From: JAUIAS01 sp030425395
GTDB taxonomy: Bacteria > Pseudomonadota > Alphaproteobacteria > Rhodobacterales > Rhodobacteraceae
Assembly: GCA_043553855.1 (NCBI GenBank)
Contig: CP121336.1
Location: forward strand, 620,001 to 684,000
DNA length: 64,000 bases
Direction: 5' to 3'
In this document: in pieces, positions 42,709 through 52,471 of the stretch
Numbering within the stretch: the stretch's first letter is position 1
Layout: the number at the start of each line of letters is the position of its first letter
Notes under the pieces: model-generated
Database searches by the model: none
The model's input: only the letters and a program-made list of their open reading frames with translations
What the model was told of the DNA's origin: nothing
Made by a program: the position numbers and the translations under genes

Positions 42709-43024
42709 GGCCCCGGTCTCCTGAAAATCTGCCTCTCGCCGCTGCGGTTCTTTGGGTGACCGTCAGTCGGACTGCATGAGCAATAGCAGATCGGGAGTAT
42801 CTTTGGAACAAATAGATAAACGATAGTTTTTAAGGCGCTATCGCCTGTTTCTGATCTGCCTCAGATCAGGATGCGCGTGTTAGGGGAATTTTATCCACAT
42901 TGGGGAAAACAAGGTCAGCACGCAAAAAACCCCGCAAATACCTGCGGGGCTTGAACGCCAAACAGGCAGCCGTGGAAACACGACTGCCTGTGGATAAGTC
43001 ATTTACTGCATACTTTACAAATAT
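42709..43024. other. 316-bp intergenic region with several hairpins
   Basis: Contains the proS terminator (listed separately), an 8-3-8 inverted repeat CTGATCTG-CCT-CAGATCAG (42851-42869) and a second hairpin ACAGGCAG...CTGCCTGT (42962-42991) between the proS stop and its terminator. No gene was found. Confidence 0.5.
42924..42950 (-). terminator. Rho-independent terminator of proS
   Basis: On the minus strand CCCCGCA-GGTATT-TGCGGGG followed by TTTTTT, about 75 bases after the proS stop. Strong GC stem and uninterrupted U-tract. Confidence 0.85.
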
Positions 43025-44419
43025 TTAGACCCAAGTGTGAAAGGAACGGCCGGCCATTGGTTGTTCGTCGCGCAGATGGTCGTGATGTGGGGCATAGATT
43101 TCGATGACCCGCTTGACCGCCTCTTCGGGCGACAGTTCCTGACTTTCCCCAGTGCGCCGCGAGGTAAGCTCCACCACACCGTTCTTGAGCCCGCGCGGCC
43201 CCACGGTGATCCGCCACGGCAGGCCGATCAGGTCCATCGTGGCAAATTTGCCGCCCGCGCGTTCGTCCCGATCGTCATAGAGCGGTTCCAGCCCGGCCTT
43301 GGTGAGCGCATCATAGAGCCCCTGACACGCCGCATCCGCCGCCGCATCGCCTTGCTTGAGGTTAACGATACCGCAATGGAAAGGTGTCACGCCTTCGGGC
43401 CAGATGATGCCCTTGTCATCATGGCTGGCCTCGATGATGGCCCCCAAGAGACGGCTCACGCCGATGCCGTGGCTCCCCATATGCAGCGGCACCTGTTTGC
43501 CGTCCGGGCCTTGCACGACCGCACCCATCTTTTCGGAATATTCCGTCCCGAAATAAAAGATCTGCCCCACCTCGATCCCGCGCGCGGTGCGGCGGCGATC
43601 TTCCGGGATTTCTGAAAACGCGGTCTCGTCGTGGGTTTCATCGGTGCGCGCATAGCGCGAGGTGAACTCCTCAAGCACGCCCTGGCATTCTTCCCGGTTG
43701 TCATAGTCAATCTCGCGGTCACCGAATTTCAGCTCGGTGATCGCGGCATCATAGAACACCTCGGATTCACCGGTTTCGGCCAACACGAGAAACTCATGCG
43801 TGTAATCCCCTCCGATGGGTCCGCTGTCGGCGCGCATCGGGATGGCTTGCAGGCCCATGCGTTCATAGGTGCGCAGATAGCTGACCAGATGGCGGTTATA
43901 GGCGTGCAACGCATCCTCTTTGGTCAGGTCGAAATTATAGCCGTCCTTCATGTAGAATTCGCGCCCGCGCATCACGCCGAACCGGGGGCGGACCTCGTCG
44001 CGGAATTTCCACTGAATGTGATACAATGTCAGCGGCAGCGCCTTGTAGGAGCTGACATAGGTTCCGACGATCTCGGTGATCATCTCTTCGTTCGTGGGGC
44101 CATAGAGCATATCGCGCCCGTGGCGGTCGGTCAGCCGCAGCATTTCCGGCCCGTAGGCGTCATACCGCCCCGACTGTTTCCACAGATCGGCCGATTGCAG
44201 CGTCGGCATCAGCATCGGGATATGCCCCGCGCGGATCTGTTCTTCGTGCACGATCGCTTCGATCTTGCGCAGCACCTTAAAGCCCAGCGGCAGCCACGAA
44301 TAGATGCCGGCGGCCTGCTGCTTGATCATGCCCGCGCGGAGCATGAGACGATGGCTGACAATCTGCGCCTCGGAGGGGGTCTCCTTGAGGACGGGCAGGA
44401 AATAACGGGACAAACGCAT
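43025..44419 (-). CDS. proS: Prolyl-tRNA synthetase, alphaproteobacterial type
   Basis: 464 residues from ATG 44419, giving MRLSRYFLPVLKETPSEAQI. Class II motifs: motif 1 LRAGMIKQQAAGIYSWLPLG, motif 2 FRDEVRPRFGVMRGREFYMK and motif 3 MGSHGIGVSRLLGAIIEA. The roughly 180-residue editing insertion between motifs 2 and 3 found in longer bacterial ProS is absent, as usual in alphaproteobacteria; misacylated Ala-tRNA must be cleared elsewhere. Confidence 0.97.
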   Translation of the reverse strand: MRLSRYFLPVLKETPSEAQIVSHRLMLRAGMIKQQAAGIYSWLPLGFKVLRKIEAIVHEEQIRAGHIPMLMPTLQSADLWKQSGRYDAYGPEMLRLTDRHGRDMLYGPTNEEMITEIVGTYVSSYKALPLTLYHIQWKFRDEVRPRFGVMRGREFYMKDGYNFDLTKEDALHAYNRHLVSYLRTYERMGLQAIPMRADSGPIGGDYTHEFLVLAETGESEVFYDAAITELKFGDREIDYDNREECQGVLEEFTSRYARTDETHDETAFSEIPEDRRRTARGIEVGQIFYFGTEYSEKMGAVVQGPDGKQVPLHMGSHGIGVSRLLGAIIEASHDDKGIIWPEGVTPFHCGIVNLKQGDAAADAACQGLYDALTKAGLEPLYDDRDERAGGKFATMDLIGLPWRITVGPRGLKNGVVELTSRRTGESQELSPEEAVKRVIEIYAPHHDHLRDEQPMAGRSFHTWV

Positions 44420-44505
44420 GGAAAACCTCGTGCGGTGGGACGGCCCCTTCCCTATCCGGTTGGGATTGCTCAGGCAAGCCACCGTTGCCGCACACGCAAG
44501 GGGGT

Positions 44506-44523
44506 ATTTCCCCGTGGGGAAAT
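44506..44523. promoter_or_regulatory. Long palindrome between proS and the pentapeptide-repeat gene
   Basis: ATTTCCCC-GT-GGGGAAAT is perfect and lies inside a larger imperfect dyad (ACCGTTGC...GCAACGGT). In a divergent promoter region, so an operator or a stable hairpin is possible. Confidence 0.4.
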
Positions 44524-44560
44524 GTGCAACGGTTGAGTAACTCGGGTAAACGGATGGTTA

Positions 44561-46171
44561 ATGATGAAGTCGGAGAAGCCTCAGGACCTTCTTGATTGGT
44601 TGGGGATCAGAAAGAAACCAGATTGGACAAGAGCGCGTCCTCTTGGAACCATTTTGGGCGGAGTGTTGGTCCTTGTGGTTCCAGCTCTCTTCATTTTCGC
44701 AATCGTTGCCGCATTTGCCGTCGTCGGACACACGATTTATCTGTCCTTCACTGCTGCCAAGACGGGCATCAACCTCGGCACGGGTGCCCTGATCGCCGCA
44801 ATGCTCGGCGCGCCGTTTGTGATCTGGGGCACCTTTCTGAAATACCAGACCGTCCGGTATCAGAAGGAAGGCCACATTACCGACCGGATCAACAAAGCCG
44901 TTGAACAGTTGGGGGCGGAGAAGACGGTCAAGAAAATCGTGGGCGACCAGACGCAGGAAACCACGGAACCCAACATCGAAGTCCGCATCGGCGCGATCCT
45001 GTCGCTGGAACGCATCGCACAGGACAGCACGATCTATGACAATGGCCGCGACCATGTGCGGGTGATGGAGATTTTGTGCGCCTATGTGAGGGAAAACTCC
45101 AAGGCGAGACCGCCAGAGGATTTCCCGGAACCGGATTGGGAGCCTTTGGCCGATGACGCGAGCGCCGAGGAAAAGGCGGCGCGGCACGACCTGCGTCTGG
45201 AACGCTTTGGGGAAATGGGATTCGGTGGAAAGGCACGTAAATGGGCGATCAAACTGCCAAAGCCCCGCCCGGACATCGCGCAGGCTTTGCATGTATTGGG
45301 GCGGCGCACGCCGGACCAGCGGCGGGTTGAGGCCGCGTGGCCCGCCCCGCCCACCCGTGACACGGTCTGGCCTTTTGACATTCCCTGCCCGCGCCTGCCC
45401 GATCTGGGCTTGGTCCAGACTCACCGAAAAGAAGAAATTGCGGTGTTCACGGAGGGTTTTCATAACTGGCAAGCCACATCGGCGGCGTATTCGGGATACC
45501 GGTTGGACCTGCGCGGCGCAAACCTGCAAGGCGCGGATTTGTCCGCCAAACGCCCCGATGGCTCTGACGCGGTCTTTTCCGGCGCGCTTCTCACTGGCAC
45601 ACGGATGGAAGGGGCGGACCTGCGCAACGCGCGGATGGAAGGAACGGACCTCAGTTTCGCGCGGATGGAAGGCGCGAGGCTCAGCGACGCGCGGATGGAA
45701 GGGGCGGACCTCAGCGACGCGCGGATGGAAGGGGCGCACCTCAACTACGCGCGGATGGAAGGGGCGGACCTCAGCGACGCGGAGATGCAAGGGGCAGCCG
45801 TCATCCGCCCACACATGGAAGGAGCGAACCTTTCCAACGCGCAGTTGGAAGGCGCGTTCCTCTTGGTCGTGCGGTTAGAAGGGGCGAACCTTTCCAAGGT
45901 TCGGATGTATGGCAGCGAAGATCTAAGCACAGTCCATTTAGATGCGGCTGCGTTGAGGTCAGCGGACCATACAGACGTGCCGGCTAGCGCCGAACAAATC
46001 AATTCGATGTTCGGCGATGCCAGCGTGACCTTGCCCAAAGACATCCAAAGACCGGCGCATTGGCCGGATTGGGAATTGCCCGACTATGGCACGCACGATT
46101 TCCATTCAGAATGGCGCGAGTGGCAGGCCGATCCGGACGGATATGTGCCGCTCCCAAAGCCGGAGGAATAG
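44561..46171 (+). CDS. Membrane pentapeptide-repeat protein
   Basis: 536 residues. Two membrane helices near the N-terminus (about 29-62 and 71-93), then a charged helical domain containing EPNIEVRIGAILSLERIAQD, and about 13 pentapeptide pairs from residue 325 to 460 of the form RMEGADLSDA. The DNA encoding it has near-identical 30-bp units (about 45601-45790). The repeats should fold as a right-handed quadrilateral beta-helix, facing the cytosol. Function unknown; no DNA-gyrase-mimic context. Confidence 0.85.
   Translation: MMKSEKPQDLLDWLGIRKKPDWTRARPLGTILGGVLVLVVPALFIFAIVAAFAVVGHTIYLSFTAAKTGINLGTGALIAAMLGAPFVIWGTFLKYQTVRYQKEGHITDRINKAVEQLGAEKTVKKIVGDQTQETTEPNIEVRIGAILSLERIAQDSTIYDNGRDHVRVMEILCAYVRENSKARPPEDFPEPDWEPLADDASAEEKAARHDLRLERFGEMGFGGKARKWAIKLPKPRPDIAQALHVLGRRTPDQRRVEAAWPAPPTRDTVWPFDIPCPRLPDLGLVQTHRKEEIAVFTEGFHNWQATSAAYSGYRLDLRGANLQGADLSAKRPDGSDAVFSGALLTGTRMEGADLRNARMEGTDLSFARMEGARLSDARMEGADLSDARMEGAHLNYARMEGADLSDAEMQGAAVIRPHMEGANLSNAQLEGAFLLVVRLEGANLSKVRMYGSEDLSTVHLDAAALRSADHTDVPASAEQINSMFGDASVTLPKDIQRPAHWPDWELPDYGTHDFHSEWREWQADPDGYVPLPKPEE
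45601..45790 (+). repeat. Tandem 30-bp units within the pentapeptide-repeat gene
   Basis: Six near-identical copies of GCGCGGATGGAAGGGGCGGA plus a variable ACCTCAGCGAC end, each encoding RMEGADLSDA-type decapeptides. DNA-level conservation beyond protein needs suggests recent expansion or gene conversion. Confidence 0.75.
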
Positions 46172-46519
46172 CGCGCACGCGCCGAACAGCGGGCGCAGCC
46201 CGCAGGCGCGATCGCCGACGCGCCCCCACGCGGCGGCGATTTGTCAGACGAAGCGCACCGAACATTGGTCAGAAGGGCTTGGCTGGCATAAAGCGCCCTG
46301 AAAAAATGTCGGATCGCCCCCGCGCGCGTCGGCTATGGCAGGTGTGGCGGCAAAGCGCGTCGGTTCACTTTCGTCGCACAGCTTGGGTGTGACGCGCCCC
46401 CGGTTGACCGGCGCGCGGATGGGCGACGGATGGGCCACAGATGGGCGGGGGGTGTTTGCCCTTCCCCCTTGAAACCCGCGCCGTCACGGGCGACATAGGA
46501 TCGAACGTCGGAGGGACAG
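46172..46519. other. 348-bp GC-rich intergenic region
   Basis: Nothing recognised except the ribosome binding site GGAGGGACAG just before the next gene. Repeated GGGCG(A/C)GGATGGG-type runs near 46418-46450 give strong strand asymmetry. No gene. Confidence 0.4.
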
Positions 46520-47587
46520 ATGGCTTTGCCGGTCAGGGATCAGGTGCGGTATTGGGGGATCGCTGCGGCGGTGCTCGTGCTGGCGCTGTGGTTCATGGGC
46601 GATGTTCTGCTGCCCTTTGTGCTGGGCGGGGCGATTGCTTATTTTCTCGATCCGGTGGCCGACCGTCTGGAACGGATGGGTCTGGGCCGAACAGCGGCAA
46701 CGACGGTGATCGCTTTTGTATGCCTGCTGATCTTTGTCATCATGGCGCTTCTGGTTGTGCCGTCGCTGATCAATCAGGCGGTGCAGCTCTTTAACATCGC
46801 GCCGCAACTGGCCCGCAACCTTCAGAGTTTTCTGACCGAACAATTCCCGTCGCTGCTGGACGATGGATCGACGGTGCGACGCACGCTGACCACCTTGGGC
46901 GAACTGGTCCAGAGCCGGGGGGGCGAGTTGCTCAATTCGGTGCTTGGCTCGGCCATGACGGTAATCAACATCGTGGTGCTAATCGTCGTGGTGCCGGTGG
47001 TGTCGATCTACATGCTGCTGGACTGGGACCGGATGGTCGAACGCATTGACGGGCTTTTGCCGCGCGATCATGCACCGGTGGTGCGACGGCTGGCGTCCGA
47101 GATCGACGCGACGCTGGCGTCATTCATTCGCGGGATGGGCACGGTATGCCTGATCCTTGGGGCCTATTACGCCATCGCCCTGATGCTGGTGGGTCTGCAA
47201 TTCGGGCTGGTGGTGGGGTTCATCGCCGGGCTGATCACCTTTATCCCCTATCTGGGCGCACTGATCGGTGGCGCACTGGCCATCGGGCTGGGGCTGTTCC
47301 AGTTCTGGGGCGACTGGGTGTCGCTGGGGCTGGTGGCCGGGATCTTTGTGCTGGGACAGGTGATCGAGGGCAACATTCTCACCCCGCGCCTTGTGGGCAG
47401 TTCGGTGGGCCTGCATCCGGTCTGGCTCATCTTTGCGCTGTCGGTGTTTGGCACGCTTTTCGGGTTCGTGGGGATGCTGGTTGCGGTGCCCGTGGCGGCG
47501 GCGCTGGGGGTTCTGACGCGCTTTGGCGTCTCGCAATACACGCAAAGCCGCCTGTATCGCGGATTGTCGGACCGAGAATCTGAGTAA
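46520..47587 (+). CDS. AI-2E/PerM family transporter
   Basis: 355 residues with about eight membrane helices. Family features: N-terminal helices with DVLLPFVLGGAIAYFLDPVA, a membrane-distal helical domain and the C-terminal GLITFIPYLGALIGGALAIG and EGNILTPRLVGSSVGLHPVW. Predicted exporter or permease with unknown substrate. It heads the perM-hda-ppk-ppx run; the stop overlaps the next start by one base (TAATG). Confidence 0.9.
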   Translation: MALPVRDQVRYWGIAAAVLVLALWFMGDVLLPFVLGGAIAYFLDPVADRLERMGLGRTAATTVIAFVCLLIFVIMALLVVPSLINQAVQLFNIAPQLARNLQSFLTEQFPSLLDDGSTVRRTLTTLGELVQSRGGELLNSVLGSAMTVINIVVLIVVVPVVSIYMLLDWDRMVERIDGLLPRDHAPVVRRLASEIDATLASFIRGMGTVCLILGAYYAIALMLVGLQFGLVVGFIAGLITFIPYLGALIGGALAIGLGLFQFWGDWVSLGLVAGIFVLGQVIEGNILTPRLVGSSVGLHPVWLIFALSVFGTLFGFVGMLVAVPVAAALGVLTRFGVSQYTQSRLYRGLSDRESE

Positions 47588-48264
47588 TGGCCGAACAACT
47601 GAGCTTTGACTTGCCCGCGCGGGCGGCCCTCGGGCGTGACGATTTCCTCGTGGCCCCGTCCAATGCCGTGGCGCTGGCCATGGTCGAACAAGGCCCGTGG
47701 CCACAGGGCAAGCTGGCGCTGTGCGGCCCGGCGGGATCGGGCAAGACGCATCTGGCCCATGTCTGGGCGGCACAGACCGGCGGGCGCATCGTGGCGGCGT
47801 CCGACCTTGCCAATGAGGATATCCAGACGCTTGCCGAGGGGGCCGTGGCCGTTGAAGACGTCCCCGCCATCGCGGCGGACAGCGCCGCCCAAGACGCCCT
47901 GTTTCACCTGCACAACATGTGTCTGGCGCGGGGGCATCCCCTGCTGGTGACCGGACGCGAGGTGCCGCGCCGCTGGGGGCTGAGCCTCGCCGACCTGCAA
48001 AGCCGCATGGAAGGGGCACCAGCCGCGGTTCTGGAAAACCCCGACGATGCGCTGTTGGCCGCGGTTCTGGCCAAGCTGTTCGCCGATCGTCAGGTCACCC
48101 CCCGGCCAGACGTGATCCCCTACCTCGTGGGCCGGATGGAACGATCCTTTTGCGCCGCTCAGGACATTGTCGCACGGCTGGACCGGGCCGCGCTGGCAGA
48201 AAGGCGCGCCCTGACCCGTGCCTTTGTTGCGCGCAACCTTGGCGCGGAGGACACAGAGGCGTAG
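47587..48264 (+). CDS. hdaA: Hda-like DnaA-related regulator (HdaA)
   Basis: 225 residues. N-terminal QLSFDLP (4-10) matches the beta-clamp-binding motif of Hda. Walker A is CGPAGSGKTH (46-55), with a DnaA-like small domain near GREVPRRWGLSLADLQSRME. Hda with the sliding clamp stimulates ATP hydrolysis by DnaA and so limits re-initiation. Lacks the DnaA DNA-binding domain, as expected. Translationally coupled to the upstream transporter. Confidence 0.88.
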   Translation: MAEQLSFDLPARAALGRDDFLVAPSNAVALAMVEQGPWPQGKLALCGPAGSGKTHLAHVWAAQTGGRIVAASDLANEDIQTLAEGAVAVEDVPAIAADSAAQDALFHLHNMCLARGHPLLVTGREVPRRWGLSLADLQSRMEGAPAAVLENPDDALLAAVLAKLFADRQVTPRPDVIPYLVGRMERSFCAAQDIVARLDRAALAERRALTRAFVARNLGAEDTEA

Positions 48265-48306
48265 GTTGGGCGCACACCCCTTTCACCCCCGGCAAGATTG
48301 CAGCCC

Positions 48307-50481
48307 ATGATCCAAGCAGATTTCCTCAAGAGCCCGTTTCCCGAACCTGTCGAAATGACCGATCTGGACCCAAGCGGGCCGGGCCGGTTCTATAACAGGG
48401 AACTCAGTTGGCTGGGGTTCAACTGGCGGGTTCTGGAAGAGGCAGAAAACCCCCGCGTTCCGTTGTTGGAACGGCTGCGGTTCCTGTCGATTTCGGCCAA
48501 TAACCTTGATGAATTCTATACCGTGCGCGTTGCCGGGCTTCGTGAATTGGCACGGGCGGGCAACACCACCCCTGCCGCAGATGGGCTGACGCCTGCCGGG
48601 CAACTGGTTCTGATCAATGAAAACGCCCGGCGCCTGATGCAGGCGCAGCAGAATGTGCTTGTCGAGCTCAAGATCGAAATGGAGGCGCAAGGCATCAGCG
48701 TTCTCACCTCTGACGGGCTGGACGAAGCCGACCGCGCGCATCTGGACGATGTGTTCCTGAACCGGGTGTTTGCTGTTCTGTCGCCGCTGGCGATCGACCC
48801 GGCACACCCGTTCCCCTTCATCCCGAACACCGGCTATTCGCTGGCGCTTCAGCTTGAGCGCAAGAAGGACAAGCGCACCCTTCAGGCGTTGTTGCCGATC
48901 CCGGCGCAGGTGTCGCGATTCATCCGCCTGCCCGACAAGGATGGCAGCATCCGGTTCCTGCCATTGGAAGAACTGCTCCTGCTACAGCTACACCACCTGT
49001 TTCCCGGTTACCGGATGCGCAATCACTTTTCATTCCGGGTGCTGCGCGACAGCGATCTTGAAGTCGAGGAAGAGGCCGAAGATCTGGTTCGGGAATTCGA
49101 GGTCGCGCTCAAGCGGCGGCGGCGGGGCGAAGTGGTGCGCATGACCCATTCGGCAGGGGCACCCGCCAAGCTCAAGGCGTTGATCATGGACGAACTGGAC
49201 GTCACCGAGGCAGAGGTGGTCGAGGTCGACGGCATGATCGGGGCATCCGACCTGAGCGAACTCGTGCTGGAGGAACGGCCCGATCTGTTGTGGCCCGTGT
49301 TTACCCCCCGCGTGCCCGAACGGGTGCAGGATCACGAAGGCGACATGTTCGCGGCGATCCGACAAAAGGACATGTTGCTGCACCATCCCTATGAAACCTT
49401 CGACATGGTGGTTCGCTTCCTGCAACAGGCCGCCCGCGATCCCGATGTGGTGGCGATCAAGCAGACGCTCTACCGGACGTCGAAATACTCCCCCATCGTC
49501 GAAGCCCTGTGCGAGGCTGCCGAGGATGGGAAATCGGTCACTGCGCTGGTGGAATTGAAGGCACGCTTCGACGAGGCCGCCAATATCCGCCAGTCGCGAC
49601 GGCTGGAACGGGCGGGCGCGCATGTGGTTTACGGGTTCCTTGATCTCAAGACCCACGCCAAGATTTCCACCGTGGTGCGCCGCGAAGGCGACAACCTTGT
49701 CACCTATACCCATTACGGGACCGGAAATTACCACCCGATCACGGCGCGTATCTATACCGATGTCAGCCTGTTCACCTGCGATCAGGCGCTGGGACGCGAT
49801 GCGACCAAGGTGTTCAATTACCTGTCCGGATATGCCCAGCCCGAAAAGTTGGAAAACCTCGCGATTTCGCCGATCACGCTCAAGCCCAAGCTGCTTGAGA
49901 TGATCGAAGCCGAAAGCGCCCATGCCCGCGAAGGACGGCCTGCGGCGATCTGGGCCAAGATGAACAGCCTTGTCGACAGCGAAGTGATCGACGCCCTGTA
50001 TGCGGCCAGTCAGGCAGGGGTAAAGATCAGCCTCGTGCTGCGTGGCATCAGCGGCCTGCGTCCCGGCATCAAGGGGCTGAGCGAGAATATCCGCGTGAAA
50101 TCCGTGGTCGGCCGGTTCCTTGAACATTCGCGGATCGTGTGTTTCGGCAACGGCCATGATCTGCCATCGCGCAAGGCGCGGGTGTTCATTTCCTCCGCCG
50201 ACTGGATGGGGCGCAACCTGAACCGCCGGGTCGAGACGTTGATCGAAATCCTGAACCCCACGGTCAAGGCCCAGATCGTCAGCCAGATCATGGCCGCAAA
50301 CCTGGCCGACGTGGCGCAAAGCTGGGTGATGAAGCCAGACGGCGCATTCGAACGTGCAACGTGGCCCGAGGGCGAATTCGCGTTCAACTGTCATCGTTTC
50401 TTCATGGAAAACCCGTCGCTCTCGGGGCGGGGAACGGCCGGCGCATCGGATGTGCCTCAATTGACCCATGGCGACGACTGA
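48307..50481 (+). CDS. ppk: Polyphosphate kinase 1
   Basis: 724 residues from ATG 48307; a TTG three codons earlier is possible. Makes polyphosphate from ATP. Conserved start FYNRELSWLGFNWRVLEEAE and NLDEFYTVRVAGL; the phospho-histidine region THYGTGNYHPITARIYTDVS and second catalytic segment SAGVKISLVLRGISGLRPG-like QAGVKISLVLRGISGLRPGI are intact. The next gene encodes the polyphosphate-degrading partner. Confidence 0.97.
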   Translation: MIQADFLKSPFPEPVEMTDLDPSGPGRFYNRELSWLGFNWRVLEEAENPRVPLLERLRFLSISANNLDEFYTVRVAGLRELARAGNTTPAADGLTPAGQLVLINENARRLMQAQQNVLVELKIEMEAQGISVLTSDGLDEADRAHLDDVFLNRVFAVLSPLAIDPAHPFPFIPNTGYSLALQLERKKDKRTLQALLPIPAQVSRFIRLPDKDGSIRFLPLEELLLLQLHHLFPGYRMRNHFSFRVLRDSDLEVEEEAEDLVREFEVALKRRRRGEVVRMTHSAGAPAKLKALIMDELDVTEAEVVEVDGMIGASDLSELVLEERPDLLWPVFTPRVPERVQDHEGDMFAAIRQKDMLLHHPYETFDMVVRFLQQAARDPDVVAIKQTLYRTSKYSPIVEALCEAAEDGKSVTALVELKARFDEAANIRQSRRLERAGAHVVYGFLDLKTHAKISTVVRREGDNLVTYTHYGTGNYHPITARIYTDVSLFTCDQALGRDATKVFNYLSGYAQPEKLENLAISPITLKPKLLEMIEAESAHAREGRPAAIWAKMNSLVDSEVIDALYAASQAGVKISLVLRGISGLRPGIKGLSENIRVKSVVGRFLEHSRIVCFGNGHDLPSRKARVFISSADWMGRNLNRRVETLIEILNPTVKAQIVSQIMAANLADVAQSWVMKPDGAFERATWPEGEFAFNCHRFFMENPSLSGRGTAGASDVPQLTHGDD

Positions 50482-50552
50482 GCGTTGACCATACCCTGCA
50501 TGTGACACATGTTGCCCGAAGATCGCCAAGACCCCGCAAGGACCGGACACCA

Positions 50553-52094
50553 ATGGCCGCCGAACAGGACATGACAATGCAAGACTGGGTGCCTTTCGGG
50601 CGCAGGCTTTTTGACGACACCGACAGTCACGCCCTGTCGCGGGTGGGGGTGATCGACGTCGGCTCGAACTCGGTCCGTATGGTCGTGTTTGACGGGGCCG
50701 CGCGCAGCCCGGCCTATTTCTATAACGAAAAGATCATGTGCGCACTGGGTGCCGGCGTGGGACAAACCGGCCGTTTGAACCCCGAAGGCCGCAAACGCGC
50801 CCTTGCCGCGATCAAGCGATTTCAGCTTTTGGGCCAAAGCATGGGGTTGCCCACGCTCAGTGCCGTGGCCACCGCCGCAGTGCGCGATGCCGAGGATGGC
50901 CCCGCGTTTTGTCAGGATGTGCTCGAAGCGACCGGCCTGAAAATCTGGATCATCGATGGCAAGGAAGAGGCCCGCCTGTCGGCGCAGGGCGTTCTTCTGG
51001 GCTGGCCCGGATCTTATGGGCTGGTGTGCGATATCGGCGGATCGTCGATGGAGCTGGCCGAAATCCGCGATGGCCGCGTCGGCAACCGGGTGACATCGAA
51101 CCTCGGGCCGCTCAAGCTGCAATCCGTCAAGGGCGGCAAGAAGGGCCGCAAGGCCCATATCAAACAGGTTCTGGAACAGCTTGCCGCCGAGATGGGGCCA
51201 CAGCGCGACCGCCTGTTTCTGGTTGGTGGATCGTGGCGGGCCATCGCGCGCATCGACATGGAGCGGCGCGGCTATCCGCTGCACGTGCAGCACGAATACC
51301 GCATGTCGGCCAAATCCGTTCGCGAAACCGCCGATTACATCGCCAGCCACGATCCGGAAAAGCTGCGCGCGGCCTGTGGCGTGTCAAGCGCACGCATGTC
51401 TCTTGTTCCATTGGCGATCGAGGTGCTGAAACGCCTGGTGCGCACCTTCAAGCCCAAGGATATCGCGGTGTCCAGCTATGGCATCCGCGAAGGCATGCTG
51501 TATGAACAGATGCCCCAGGAATTGCGCGATCGCGACCCCCTGATCGAGGCGTGCCGCTTTGCCGAGGCAAAAGACGCCCGCCTTCCGGGGTTCGGAGCCA
51601 CGCTGTTTGAATTTGTCTATCCGCTGTTCAAATCATCAGGCCCGGCGCGGCTGCGGATCGTCGAAGCGGCCTGCCTGCTGCATGACGTCAGTTGGCGCGC
51701 GCACCCCGATTACCGGGCCGAAACCTGTTTCGACAACGCCACCCGCGCCAATCTGGGCGGGCTCAAGCATTCAGAACGGGTGTTTCTCGGGCTGGCATTG
51801 CTGCACCGGTATCGCAACCGGCGCGAAGGGACACATTTCGAAGAACTTTATGACCTGATCGACCCGGAGTCCCAGAAACAGGCGGAAATTCTGGGCAAGG
51901 CGCTGCGCTTTGGCGCAATGTTCTGGATGCAGAACGACGCGGAATTCGGCAAGTTTCGCTGGTTCCCGCGCAAGCGCGAACTCGAATTGCTCATTCCCAA
52001 AGCCGCCGAACCCCTATTCGGCGAAGTCGCACAGGCGCGGCTGGCGTCCTTGGCAGCATCCCTTGAGGCCGAAGTCCGGGTGCGTCTGGTCTAG
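50553..52094 (+). CDS. ppx: Exopolyphosphatase / guanosine pentaphosphatase
   Basis: 513 residues from ATG 50553 (AAGGA ten bases upstream); the frame extends upstream into ppk without family similarity. ASKHA-fold motifs GVIDVGSNSVRMVVFDGAAR and VCDIGGSSMELAEI bind phosphate, and HDVSWRAHPDY-type residues mark the C-terminal HD-like domain. Degrades polyphosphate made by Ppk. It starts 71 bases after ppk, so likely co-transcribed. Confidence 0.95.
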   Translation: MAAEQDMTMQDWVPFGRRLFDDTDSHALSRVGVIDVGSNSVRMVVFDGAARSPAYFYNEKIMCALGAGVGQTGRLNPEGRKRALAAIKRFQLLGQSMGLPTLSAVATAAVRDAEDGPAFCQDVLEATGLKIWIIDGKEEARLSAQGVLLGWPGSYGLVCDIGGSSMELAEIRDGRVGNRVTSNLGPLKLQSVKGGKKGRKAHIKQVLEQLAAEMGPQRDRLFLVGGSWRAIARIDMERRGYPLHVQHEYRMSAKSVRETADYIASHDPEKLRAACGVSSARMSLVPLAIEVLKRLVRTFKPKDIAVSSYGIREGMLYEQMPQELRDRDPLIEACRFAEAKDARLPGFGATLFEFVYPLFKSSGPARLRIVEAACLLHDVSWRAHPDYRAETCFDNATRANLGGLKHSERVFLGLALLHRYRNRREGTHFEELYDLIDPESQKQAEILGKALRFGAMFWMQNDAEFGKFRWFPRKRELELLIPKAAEPLFGEVAQARLASLAASLEAEVRVRLV

Positions 52095-52096
52095 CG

Positions 52097-52447
52097 TCAG
52101 ATGTCGGTTTGCCCTTGGGGCGTGTCCTGCACCGGATCGGGGGTCTTGCGGCGGATAATGATATCCCCGTTTGGCAGGATTTCCGGCGGGTGATAGGCGG
52201 ACCAATCCTTGATCTCATCGGCCAGTTCGGCAAAAGCCGGGCCCATTTCGCGCAGGAAATCGCTCATCGCGGGCGCGGCCTGATCGACCCAGCCCTGCAA
52301 GCCCTCAAGGCTCTCGCCCATTTCACCGCGCAGCCCTTCCATGAACATGCCAAGACCGCGTTCCATAAGGCCGCGGTTGTCATCGTCCTGCGCCGCCACA
52401 GGGGACGCAAGCGTCAGCATCATCAGAAAGGTCACGAACTGTTTCAT
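52097..52447 (-). CDS. Small secreted protein of unknown function
   Basis: 116 residues: signal peptide MKQFVTFLMMLTLASPVAAQ, an amphipathic helical middle (GLMERGLGMFMEGLRGEMGE, WVDQAAPAMSDFLREMGPAF) and a conserved-looking end, YHPPEILPNGDIIIRRKTPD. Similar proteins in this group are sometimes labelled AAA+ ATPase, but no ATP-binding motif exists. It is convergent with ppx with a two-base gap. Confidence 0.7.
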   Translation of the reverse strand: MKQFVTFLMMLTLASPVAAQDDDNRGLMERGLGMFMEGLRGEMGESLEGLQGWVDQAAPAMSDFLREMGPAFAELADEIKDWSAYHPPEILPNGDIIIRRKTPDPVQDTPQGQTDI

Positions 52448-52471
52448 GCACTCAATATAGGGATCCCCCTG

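Noticed and set aside
45601..45790. 30-bp repeats as a CRISPR array
   Set aside because: The units are contiguous without spacers and are in-frame protein repeats.
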